In this document: positions 17,887-24,826 of the stretch, one piece after another
Layout: each line of letters opens with the position of its first letter
Numbering within the stretch: the stretch's first letter is position 1
NCBI GenBank assembly: GCA_034189325.1
Contig: JAXHUM010000057.1
Location: forward strand, 1-42,434
Direction: 5' to 3'
Length of the DNA stretch: 42,434 bases
Source of the DNA: JAXHUM01 sp034189325
Lineage (GTDB): Bacteria > Desulfobacterota > DSM-4660 > Desulfatiglandales > Desulfatiglandaceae
Notes under the pieces: model-generated
What the model was told of the DNA's origin: nothing
Seen by the model: the letters and a program-made list of their open reading frames with translations, nothing else
Database searches by the model: none
Program-made: the position numbers and the translations under genes

Positions 17887-18984
17887 TTAGATTTCTTTTT
17901 CAGTGGCTGCACGATTTTTGCCCAGTTTTTTCGCGACGTACAGGGCCTGATCGGCCCGTTCAGACGCGGACGTCACTGTATCGCCCTTTGTGTAGGTTGC
18001 CAAGCCAATGCTGACAGTCGTTGAGAAGGTCCGGCCATCCTGTAGTTCATTGAGCGTATATCGACTTGATGAGATCGCCTTGCAAATCTGTTTTGCTTTT
18101 TTTAAGGCGTTTCTGAGTGAAGCGCCTGGCAGAATAATGACAAATTCGTCACCACCGTAACGGGCCAAGAAATCCTGTTTGCGTATAATCTCCTTGCATT
18201 TGTTGACGGTAGCCAGCAGGACGCGGTCGCCTATCTGATGACCAAAAGTGTCGTTGATCTCCTTGAAATCATCAATATCCAAAATGAGCATTGAAAATGG
18301 TGAATGTGTTACGGAATTCTCCTCCACAAGATCTCTCAGATAGCTGTCATAGGCCTGACGGTTGTATACTTTCGTCAGACCGTCTTTGAGGGACTGCTCT
18401 TTTGCTTTCTCGAGTTCAGCTTCAAGGGAGGTAACCTGAGTGGAAAGGACCTCTATCTTTCTGTTGTCGTATGATTGCTTTTCCTTGATCGTTTCCCTGA
18501 AGCTGTCTATCTGCAGCTTCAGACTGTTTTTAATCTTCTTTATATCGTCCAGCATCGTTATCTTGTCAAGTTCTTCACTCTGTTTAAGCAGTTTCCGGCT
18601 GAACTCAAGGTTGTCAACGTTGAGTGAAGCCACAGCCTTGGTTAAGAGATCGATGATGTCCTTTAACTCTTTCTCCCTGTCTTGAAGATACTTCTTTTGC
18701 TTTGCGATTTGCCTGGATATGGTTTTTTTGTGCTTGTCAAAGGAGGATTTTAAGGTTTTTGTTTTTTCCTCAGGAACGAATACATCGGTTAGCGCCTGCA
18801 TCTCCTTGCCAAAGCTGCCATCATCTATTTCACCAAGATCGGAAGAGAAATCTTTAATGAAATAGAGCAATCCCCTCGCAGCGAGTAAAAGGAAGGCTTC
18901 TTTTTGCTCGTGCTCTTCCAACTGTTTTATAAGTTCTTTTCGGTCAAGGGGTGAATCATTTTTGTTCTTGGAGAGTAATCCCAT
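17887..18984 (-). CDS. Diguanylate cyclase (GGDEF) with N-terminal helical domain
   Basis: This protein of 365 residues should make cyclic di-GMP from two GTP. The ATG at 18984 is preferred to the GTG at 18990 because GGGAGG sits seven bases before it and overlaps the GTG. Residues 1-190 are alpha-helical and charged, ending in a long coiled coil (roughly 150-200), and probably sense a signal and dimerise the cyclase. The GGDEF domain starts near SLKDGLTKVYNR and includes DIDDFKEINDTFGH and the active loop ARYGGDEF. RKQD lies exactly five residues before GGDEF, matching the RxxD inhibitory site, so product inhibition is expected. There is no membrane segment, so it is cytoplasmic. No EAL or PilZ partner is in the window. 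Confidence 0.93.
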   Translation of the reverse strand: MGLLSKNKNDSPLDRKELIKQLEEHEQKEAFLLLAARGLLYFIKDFSSDLGEIDDGSFGKEMQALTDVFVPEEKTKTLKSSFDKHKKTISRQIAKQKKYLQDREKELKDIIDLLTKAVASLNVDNLEFSRKLLKQSEELDKITMLDDIKKIKNSLKLQIDSFRETIKEKQSYDNRKIEVLSTQVTSLEAELEKAKEQSLKDGLTKVYNRQAYDSYLRDLVEENSVTHSPFSMLILDIDDFKEINDTFGHQIGDRVLLATVNKCKEIIRKQDFLARYGGDEFVIILPGASLRNALKKAKQICKAISSSRYTLNELQDGRTFSTTVSIGLATYTKGDTVTSASERADQALYVAKKLGKNRAATEKEI

Positions 18985-19278
18985 CGTCACCTCCCGCGCT
19001 TTAGGCCATGTGCATAGGCATGAAAGTTGTTCGCTTGGATCGAAATGTCAGGATATCAGTTCTGTTGTGTTGAACGTACATTCCTGTACTGACAAAAATA
19101 CTGGAAATGGATTGCAAAATGACTATAATTATAAAATAAGTCTCTAATATCCGTAATTTTAAGAATTAAGAATAAGATATCTGTGACACAGAATTCAACC
19201 ATTTTTTGGCTTTTCATAGATCTCTACAAAACTATGGATGGAGACGGGGTAACACTTAATCAATGAGGAGGAATTGGA

Positions 19279-19482
19279 ATGCCGATCTTTGAATATGAAT
19301 GCCGGAATTGCGGAAAGATCTTCGAATTCTTATGTTTTAGGAGTGGGGAGGACACTGGTATAAGCTGCCCTTCCTGTGGTGCAACCACAACTGAAAAGGT
19401 CTTGTCGACCTTTTCTTCGGCTTCTCCCGGTTTAGGGGTTTCTGAATCACATTCCTGCTCGCCCAGCGGCGGCTTTTCGTGA
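19279..19482 (+). CDS. FmdB family zinc-ribbon protein
   Basis: This is a 67-residue member of the FmdB putative regulatory protein family. It opens MPIFEYECRNCG and has two CxxC zinc knuckles (CRNCG and CPSCG) followed by a Ser/Gly-rich tail. FmdB-type proteins are common in anaerobes and are named after a formamidase-linked gene, but their biochemical role is not settled. GAGGAGGAA lies about eight bases before the ATG, a strong ribosome site. A small membrane-protein gene follows after 58 bp. Confidence 0.85.
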   Translation: MPIFEYECRNCGKIFEFLCFRSGEDTGISCPSCGATTTEKVLSTFSSASPGLGVSESHSCSPSGGFS

Positions 19483-19540
19483 GCAGGCTAACAGGCGGCC
19501 GTGTGTCGTCCAGATCTCAGGATTGTTCAGGGAGAGGGTC

Positions 19541-19729
19541 ATGAAGAAAGAAAAACCGAGTGAAATCGATCAAAATGCTCGACAAAGAGATAAGAGGATC
19601 TACTCGGAGGAGAAGAATTTGAATAAAGGGAGGGATCAGATGAGTGGCGTTTGGGTTATCATATTGATTGTGTTGGCATGGATCGTTTTACAGGCATATA
19701 TCCTGCCGAAGTTCGGTATTTCCACCTGA
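19541..19729 (+). CDS. Small single-pass membrane protein, unrecognised
   Basis: This is a predicted 62-residue protein with a highly charged cytoplasmic N-terminus (KKEKPSEIDQNARQRDKR) and one C-terminal transmembrane helix (VWVIILIVLAWIVLQAYIL). The ATG at 19541 follows GGGAGAGGG by three to five bases. A second ATG at 19640, giving only the 29-residue membrane helix, also has a good site (GGGAGGG, five bases away), so either or both products may be made. I do not recognise a family. It lies directly downstream of the FmdB-like gene and may share its transcript. Confidence 0.55.
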   Translation: MKKEKPSEIDQNARQRDKRIYSEEKNLNKGRDQMSGVWVIILIVLAWIVLQAYILPKFGIST

Positions 19730-19739
19730 ATGAGAAACA

Positions 19740-19756
19740 GCTGTCAGGTGGACAGC
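19740..19756. terminator. Weak hairpin between convergent genes
   Basis: GCTGTC/GACAGC form a 6-bp stem with a five-base loop in the 82 bp between the small membrane protein and the end of the atp operon. Read on the minus strand it is followed by TGTTTCT, so it may end the atp transcript. The T-tract is poor. Confidence 0.3.
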
Positions 19757-19811
19757 CTAGAGGATCATAAGAAGGATATAATCAAAAAAGAGGTGAAATA
19801 GACTGTGACGT

Positions 19812-20417
19812 TTACCTGAAATAGCGCCCAGTGGATTCTAAATTGTCCAAAAACTGTGTGAACAGTTTGTTGTCGTCATCCATGGAAATCTCTTTGGTCA
19901 ACTTATCCGTCACCATGGAAATAGCCGCATCAACCATTTCATCTGCGAGGGCCTTTTTTGCGGCGAGAATTCTCTGCTGTGAGTAGATCTCAGCGTCACG
20001 TATCATTTTATCGGCGCTTGCCTTGGCTTGTTCGATCAAGTTGTCCTTTTCTCGAATGCCCATCTGAATGATACTCGATTTGATTTCTTCCATGCGCTCA
20101 TCAATGCCCGTGAACTTATCAGACTCAAGGTCCATCATTGCCTTTGCGTCCTTGAATTTGTCATCAACAGTCTTAAGGTCTTCTTCTATTTTCTTTCCTT
20201 CTCCACGGAGGAAATCGATCAGAGGTTTTCTTGCGAACTTCATAAAAACAAAAACGAGAATCCCGAAGTTGACCCACAACATGATGTTGTCCCAAAGCTT
20301 TCGCCCTGAACTGATCTCTTCCTCAGCGAAAACATCGGGACAAAGAGAAAAAAAGGAAATCACACAACCTAAGATTACAACCGTTGATAAACCAAGAATT
20401 CTGCTGTTACGAGTCAA
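19812..20417 (-). CDS. atpF: ATP synthase F0 subunit b
   Basis: This 201-residue peripheral-stalk subunit joins the membrane sector to F1. It begins with a signal-like hydrophobic segment (residues 8-31, ending DVFAEEE), a feature often seen in b subunits of this bacterial group. The real membrane anchor follows (about 45-63, IMLWVNFGILVFVFMKF), then ARKPLIDFL, the usual b-family junction. A long charged coiled coil occupies residues 75-170, and the C-terminal ISMVTDKLTKEI segment is typical for contact with delta. Its start overlaps the end of the b' gene by 11 bases, showing translational coupling. It is the last gene of the operon; no F1 genes follow. Confidence 0.9.
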   Translation of the reverse strand: MTRNSRILGLSTVVILGCVISFFSLCPDVFAEEEISSGRKLWDNIMLWVNFGILVFVFMKFARKPLIDFLRGEGKKIEEDLKTVDDKFKDAKAMMDLESDKFTGIDERMEEIKSSIIQMGIREKDNLIEQAKASADKMIRDAEIYSQQRILAAKKALADEMVDAAISMVTDKLTKEISMDDDNKLFTQFLDNLESTGRYFR

Positions 20418-20844
20418 CTGCTATCCTCCTGCCGATGACGCTTTCCACAATTTCTTCTGCAAGCGATATTGCCTCTCCGCGTAAGAGGGGTCTCGCCCGA
20501 TTGAATTCTCCCTCCACCTCTTCATCAGCTTTGGCCCTGATAGAGGAGACCTTTTTTCGGGACTCACTGAGGAATTTCTCGGCCTCAACAAGGCCTGAAT
20601 TCCTTATTTCGGATCTTTCCTCACCTGCCTTTTTTCTTGTTGTGGCAGTAAGCGAGACAAATTTCTCTTTGAGTGTTTCGATCTCAAGTCCAATATTTTC
20701 GATGTCTGCCTTCTTCTTTTCTATATGCCCACTTCTTTCACTCATAATTCTTAGAATCGGCCGAAACATCAGACGATTCAGAATAAAAATGAGAATAAGA
20801 AAATGTATTATCTGGAGAAGCAGAGTTGCATTAATGCTTATCAT
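20407..20844 (-). CDS. atpF: ATP synthase F0 subunit b' (second b-type stalk subunit)
   Basis: This is a 145-residue b-family subunit: a short N-terminal membrane helix (LLLQIIHFLILIFILNRL), the family junction MFRPILRIM, then a continuous charged coiled coil to the C-terminus (VSLTATTRKKAGEERSEIRN). The presence of two different b-type genes next to each other suggests a b/b' heterodimer stalk, as in photosynthetic bacteria, chloroplasts and many deltaproteobacteria. It begins 25 bp after the single-hairpin c gene and overlaps the start of atpF. Which copy should be called b and which b' is a convention. Confidence 0.9.
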   Translation of the reverse strand: MISINATLLLQIIHFLILIFILNRLMFRPILRIMSERSGHIEKKKADIENIGLEIETLKEKFVSLTATTRKKAGEERSEIRNSGLVEAEKFLSESRKKVSSIRAKADEEVEGEFNRARPLLRGEAISLAEEIVESVIGRRIAVDS

Positions 20845-20869
20845 GAGCTCACACCACCGACCGGTTTTG

Positions 20870-21118
20870 TTACACTACAAAGAGAAGCAACAACGCGACA
20901 ACAAGCGAGTAGATGCCTGTTGATTCCGAAACAGCCTGACCCACCAGCATGGTCCTTGTCAGAAGACCCGCTTCTTCCGGCTTTCTCCCGATTGCTTCAC
21001 AGGCCTTTCCGCCGACAAAACCTTCGCCCACGCCTGGCCCTATGGCTCCTAAACCCATTGCGATACCAGCTCCTAGGAAAGCCGCCGCCTTTATTAGATC
21101 TACACCTTCAATTGCCAT
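20870..21118 (-). CDS. atpE: ATP synthase F0 subunit c, single hairpin, sodium-type site
   Basis: This is an 82-residue rotor-ring proteolipid of normal length: helix 1 (about 8-40) with the GxGxG-rich packing motif GAIGPGVGEG, a polar loop (GRKPEE) facing F1, and helix 2 (about 53-82). The ion site reads Glu32, Val63, Glu65, Ser66, Tyr70 within GQAVSESTGIYS. In the family, Glu65 with Ser66, Tyr70 and Gln or Glu at 32 is the sodium-binding signature of Ilyobacter-type rings; proton-only rings lack this set. Two carboxylates (32 and 65) are present. AGGAGGAAG is placed six bases before ATG, probably giving high expression. It directly follows the four-hairpin c gene (25 bp) and presumably enters the same ring. 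Confidence 0.95.
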   Translation of the reverse strand: MAIEGVDLIKAAAFLGAGIAMGLGAIGPGVGEGFVGGKACEAIGRKPEEAGLLTRTMLVGQAVSESTGIYSLVVALLLLFVV

Positions 21119-21143
21119 TTTTCTTCCTCCTAAATATTCACAA

Positions 21144-22118
21144 TTAGACTACAAAAATAAGGACAAGACTTACAACCATGGCATAAATTGCCGTGGACTG
21201 GGAAACGGCCTGTCCTACTAGCATTGTACGTGTTAATGACCCCGCAGCATCTATATTCCTGGCTACCCATTTGACGGCGCCTTCTGCAGTGAGACCATTG
21301 CCGATTCCTGGACCTATGCCTCCAAAGCCCATGCTTATACCGGCGCCCAGTAGAGCCATGGATGCGCTGAGAGCAACGGTTTCGGGAAAGGCCTTGAACA
21401 TCAAGACAAAACTGATGAGTAAACCAAAGATAGAGGGTGTTTGCGATACGGCCTGACCCACCAGCATAGTAGTGGTGACCTGACCAAAGGTATCAGGATT
21501 TCTCGCGATGCCGCCGCAGCTCGCACCTGCCGCCATTCCTCCTCCGAGACCGGACCCTATGGCCGCTAGGCCGGTACTGATACCGGCTCCCAAGAATGCC
21601 GCCCATGTGGGGGAAAGCGGTAGGTTTCCGAAGTCCATGAACATGAGCATCAATGCCACAACCATGGAGAAGATGGCCGGAGTTTGGCATACGGCAGAAC
21701 CGATCAGCATATTTGTCGTCAGTTTACCTATGATTGCCGGTTGTCTTGCCATCCCGAGACAGGCCTCGCCACCTGGAAATCCTGAACCGATCCCGGAACC
21801 TATGGCCCCAAATCCCATGCTAAGGCCGGCGCCTAAAAGCGCTGCCGCTTTTAATAGACTTGTTGTGGGAGCATCCAAAAAAAGCAGGAGAATAGCGATG
21901 ACCAAGGCAAAGATCGCCGCAGATTCAGCCACTGCTTGCCCAACAAGCATATTTTTGAGAATATCCCCCGATTGCTCAGGCTTCTGGGAAAGACCCTCGT
22001 TAGCCAGCCCGGCAGTGTACCCTTCGCCCAAGGCTGCGCCAATAGCCCCCAGACCGATACACAAACCGGCGCCTCCATAAGAGGCCAACTGCACAATTGT
22101 AGAAGCATCAGATAACAT
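21144..22118 (-). CDS. atpE: Four-hairpin fused ATP synthase c subunit with one intact ion site
   Basis: This 324-residue protein is four c-type hairpins in one chain (about 1-81, 86-162, 170-242, 248-324), so eight membrane helices. Each repeat keeps the glycine-rich helix 1 and a helix-2 motif of the G-[QS]-A-V type. The ion carboxylate survives only in repeat 1 (Glu32, Val63, Glu65, Ser66, Phe70). Repeats 2-4 have Gln145, Gln226 and Gln307 in place of Glu65, with Ser112, Gly193 and Asn274 in place of residue 32. The codons are GAA in repeat 1 and CAA, CAA, CAG in the others, and the frame is unbroken. V-type proteolipids and the c1 subunit of Acetobacterium woodii have two hairpins with one site; four with one site is more extreme. 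It starts 2 bp after atpB and precedes the normal c gene. Confidence 0.95.
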   Translation of the reverse strand: MLSDASTIVQLASYGGAGLCIGLGAIGAALGEGYTAGLANEGLSQKPEQSGDILKNMLVGQAVAESAAIFALVIAILLLFLDAPTTSLLKAAALLGAGLSMGFGAIGSGIGSGFPGGEACLGMARQPAIIGKLTTNMLIGSAVCQTPAIFSMVVALMLMFMDFGNLPLSPTWAAFLGAGISTGLAAIGSGLGGGMAAGASCGGIARNPDTFGQVTTTMLVGQAVSQTPSIFGLLISFVLMFKAFPETVALSASMALLGAGISMGFGGIGPGIGNGLTAEGAVKWVARNIDAAGSLTRTMLVGQAVSQSTAIYAMVVSLVLIFVV

Positions 22119-22120
22119 GA

Positions 22121-22795
22121 TTACTTAACCTGAACCGAAATGTAAACGAGCGTTAACATGGTAAAGACAAAAGCCTGAATAGTCCCGATAAAAAGGCTGA
22201 AAAAACAGATGAGAAAGGGTGGGAGGATCAGACTGTAAATCAGATGAGAAACAACCAGAATGATAATGGCGCCTCCGAGTATGTTTCCATAGAGACGAAA
22301 GGAGATAGAGACGACTTTGGCAAGTTCTCCAATGATATTGAGAGGCGCCATGAAAAACATCGGCTCCATGTATTCCTTGCTGTACTTCTTGAATCCCTTC
22401 GCCTTGATGCCTGCATGATGAGCCAGTACAAACCCCAAAATACCCAGCCCGAGAGGCGTGTTGAGGTCTTTGGTCGGCTCAGAGAGCTTTGGTATAATAC
22501 CTAACCAGTTACTCAACAGGAGAAACATAAAGAGGCTACAGATGATAGGAAAGTATTTCTTCGCCATTTCTTCGTCTAGGGCATCCGCCGTAAGGTCATA
22601 AAAGGTCTTGACCAGTAGTTCCCCCACGACCTGGAAAGGATTCGGTAAGAACCCGAGATTTTTCGTAGACAAAAAGGCAAGAACGATCAGAGATACGATG
22701 ACAATCCAGGTCATGATCATCGTCTGCGTATTAAAAACGAGGTCGATGCCTAAGAGCTTCAGGGTATATTGCGGTATTACTGTAAGGTCTTCCAT
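22121..22795 (-). CDS. atpB: ATP synthase F0 subunit a
   Basis: This is a 224-residue stator subunit that forms the two ion half-channels against the c ring. Hydrophobic helices lie at about 27-45, 83-103, 115-130, 150-165 and 175-222. The essential arginine is Arg167 in SISFRLYGNILGG, the typical subunit a motif, and the final amphipathic helix IGTIQAFVFTMLTLVYI is also typical. The sequence is somewhat short but contains all core elements. It is the third gene of the operon, 53 bp after atpI and only 2 bp before the four-hairpin c gene, so the a and c products are tightly coupled. Whether it carries sodium-specific features cannot be judged by eye. Confidence 0.95.
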   Translation of the reverse strand: MEDLTVIPQYTLKLLGIDLVFNTQTMIMTWIVIVSLIVLAFLSTKNLGFLPNPFQVVGELLVKTFYDLTADALDEEMAKKYFPIICSLFMFLLLSNWLGIIPKLSEPTKDLNTPLGLGILGFVLAHHAGIKAKGFKKYSKEYMEPMFFMAPLNIIGELAKVVSISFRLYGNILGGAIIILVVSHLIYSLILPPFLICFFSLFIGTIQAFVFTMLTLVYISVQVK

Positions 22796-22848
22796 CTTTC
22801 ACTTCCCACCAAGCCGAGGTTACCCGACGAAAAATCGTTTGGTAGAGT

Positions 22849-23253
22849 CTATTTGCCCTCCAAGACAGGTTTGATCAGAATGTAGTTAAGCAAGGTCACG
22901 ATCTGTACTGAAAAAATGCCCACTACCACGGCGACAAAGCTAAATGAGGCTGATTTCACTCCCACTATCATTGGAATTGCCAAAAGCACATATCTCATGA
23001 GGATGGAAGCCATACCAATCATACGTGCCCTTGGGCGTGATTTCCCGATAACCATTGGGATTGATTTTCCCATAAGTATGAAATTGATAATGCTAAAAAA
23101 GGTCCCCAATATTAGACCTTTGGCAATCGCCTTTTCATCAAACAGCAAAAAAACAAGGGCAGCCAAAAGGGCAAAGGAAATAGCCCAAGAGCATATCTTT
23201 TTCTGAACCTGACTAATCTCTTTTTGCGGGTCCTTCATCCTCTTTCTTTGCAT
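22849..23253 (-). CDS. atpI: ATP synthase assembly protein I
   Basis: This is a 134-residue membrane protein of the AtpI/UncI family with four hydrophobic helices (about 22-39, 45-62, 81-98, 105-127). AtpI assists assembly of c rings in several bacteria and is thought to be most important for sodium-type rings; this would suit the unusual rotor encoded next. The start at 23253 has AAGGA four to five bases upstream and overlaps the end of atpZ by 41 bases; an alternative ATG lies at 23238. Sequence identity is low in this family, so the call rests on size, topology and its position directly before atpB. Confidence 0.8.
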   Translation of the reverse strand: MQRKRMKDPQKEISQVQKKICSWAISFALLAALVFLLFDEKAIAKGLILGTFFSIINFILMGKSIPMVIGKSRPRARMIGMASILMRYVLLAIPMIVGVKSASFSFVAVVVGIFSVQIVTLLNYILIKPVLEGK

Positions 23254-23413
23254 CCCTTCCTTGATCTGTGCCCTCCATGATCTGGCGATAGGTGGTGTAG
23301 CCCCCGCCCGCGATTCCCAGGAGGATAAAGATCGTGATGAACAGGCCCTTCGTATGAAGCCATTTGTCGAGAAAATACCCTATGGCAAAGCAGAAAAGGA
23401 TTGACCCTGCCAT
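23213..23413 (-). CDS. atpZ: AtpZ/AtpQ-like ATP synthase accessory membrane protein
   Basis: This is the first gene of the F0 operon, a small two-helix membrane protein of the AtpZ family (motif GYFLDKWLHTKGLF, then GIAGGGYTTYRQIM). From the ATG at 23413 it has 66 residues, but the same frame is open upstream and encodes family-like sequence (HLTLGIQLGL), which would complete the first helix. The upstream region has no ATG, GTG or TTG in a good place. AAAGGTG lies before an in-frame ATT at 23485, so a 90-residue product from an ATT start is possible. AtpZ with AtpI has been proposed to form a cation transporter or ring-assembly factor for F0. It overlaps atpI. Confidence 0.75.
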   Translation of the reverse strand: MAGSILFCFAIGYFLDKWLHTKGLFITIFILLGIAGGGYTTYRQIMEGTDQGRDAKKEDEGPAKRD

Positions 23414-23560
23414 GGTCAGGCCTAGTTGAATGCCAAGGGTCAGATGATCAGACCATTCTCGATGTTTCTTGAAGTCGAAAATAATGCACTCACACCTTTT
23501 TGAGCCGGATAATCAACGAGAGGGAATATATCACTCCCTCATTCACGGATCACGGGGCAA

Positions 23561-23589
23561 TCTATAAATCAACCATCTCGATGTGTCAA
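23561..23589 (-). promoter_or_regulatory. Sigma-70 type promoter of the F0 operon
   Basis: On the minus strand TTGACA (23589-23584) is followed after exactly 17 bases by TATAGA (23566-23561). Transcription would start near 23554, leaving a leader of about 70-140 bases depending on the true start of atpZ. The leader includes a GAGGGA/TCCCTC stem-loop (23520-23540). The rest of the 360-bp divergent region up to the patatin gene shows nothing else I can support. Confidence 0.6.
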
Positions 23590-23849
23590 GGATAAAGTCT
23601 TAAAAAAGCTAGAATGTTTTTAGAAACAATACAATCTCCTTGCCGTCGGGATTTTATTGTTTTTCAAGGGGCCTTTGGGTGGGCTTGGAATTCGGCCATC
23701 TATCCGGAGCTGATGATTCTAATGGCCTTTCCCTTTTTTACCGTTACTGATATGCTGTGAAAAGAGCTTTTTGAGGGGCCGGAAAGAAGCCCCGCAACAA
23801 CAGGCAACCGGACTACTGCGGTTGGTTTGGATTTTGAGGTGGATGCTTC

Positions 23850-24770
23850 ATGATGGGTAAACGGAAACGAATCGGTCTTGCTCTTGGCGGGGGAGGAGCC
23901 AGGGGTATGGCCCACATTGGAGTCCTGAAGGTATTGGACGCGGAGACCATCCCAATCGATATCATTGCGGGAACGAGTATTGGAGCCCTTGTAGGGGCTG
24001 CCTATTCAAGTGGCTTAGCCCCATCCGAACTCGAAGAAATGATAGAGTCCTTTCTGGATAGCTCGACCTTTCAGAACTCAGCTCTCAAATCCATGAAGGA
24101 GTTTCAAGACAGGAAAAAACTGAGCTTTACACAGAAAATCCAGGGGTTTTTTAAGAATCAAATACTCCTTTTCCAGGCGATGTTCAAACCGGGTATGCTC
24201 GATACGGAAGATTTTCAGGCAATGATCGACTTTTTTCTCCCCGATATCCAGATCGAGGATACTCGAGTGCCTTTCAGGGCCGTTGCAACCGATCTTGTGA
24301 GCGGACAAGCCCTGGTGATGTCTCAGGGATCGTTGCGAAGGGCGGTAATGGCAAGTTGCGCCGTTCCAGGGGCCGTCCCTCCTTTGAATGAAGGTGGAAT
24401 GTTTTTGTCCGACGGAGGAATTATCAACATGGTCCCCGCCTCAGTGGTCAGGGAGGAGGGGGCAGAGTTTGTTGTGGCCGTAAGTGTGAATGGCGATATC
24501 AACGAGGGCGAAGATTTCAAGTCGGTGATGGATATCTATGTGCGGGCCCATGAGATAATGAGCTATCACCTTGAAAACCTGAAGCTGGAAGAGGCGGATG
24601 TCTCTATCCGCCCCGATGTCGGTTCCCTTCACTGGACGGATTTTGTTCTGGCCGAGGATCTGATCGAAGAGGGAGAAAGAGCGGCCAAAGAGAAACTCCA
24701 TGATCTGCGAAAAGCCCTGCCTCTTGCAAAGAGGTGGGCTGTTCTCTCTTTCCTGAACAGGTTGTTATAG
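23850..24770 (+). CDS. Patatin-like phospholipase (RssA/NTE-like)
   Basis: This is a 306-residue serine acyl hydrolase of the patatin family. The oxyanion loop is GGGGARGMAHIGVL (residues 13-26), the nucleophile is Ser43 in GTSIG, and the catalytic aspartate is in the SDGG motif. It therefore has the complete Ser-Asp dyad. There is no signal peptide or membrane helix, so it resembles the cytoplasmic RssA-type proteins rather than secreted patatins. The start ATG (23850, followed by a second ATG) has GAGGTGG nearby. The gene is divergent from the F0 operon and convergent with kdsD (57 bp apart). Its lipid substrate cannot be told from sequence. Confidence 0.92.
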   Translation: MMGKRKRIGLALGGGGARGMAHIGVLKVLDAETIPIDIIAGTSIGALVGAAYSSGLAPSELEEMIESFLDSSTFQNSALKSMKEFQDRKKLSFTQKIQGFFKNQILLFQAMFKPGMLDTEDFQAMIDFFLPDIQIEDTRVPFRAVATDLVSGQALVMSQGSLRRAVMASCAVPGAVPPLNEGGMFLSDGGIINMVPASVVREEGAEFVVAVSVNGDINEGEDFKSVMDIYVRAHEIMSYHLENLKLEEADVSIRPDVGSLHWTDFVLAEDLIEEGERAAKEKLHDLRKALPLAKRWAVLSFLNRLL

Positions 24771-24826
24771 GTTTTGACAAAGTCCGCGCCGTAAACGACC
24801 ATAATTCCCGCCTGTCCTGCGTCAGG

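Noticed and set aside
21144..22118. Possibility that the four-hairpin c gene is an assembly artefact of repeated single c genes
   Set aside because: The four repeats differ at most positions in both protein and codons, so a collapsed or duplicated read explanation does not fit.
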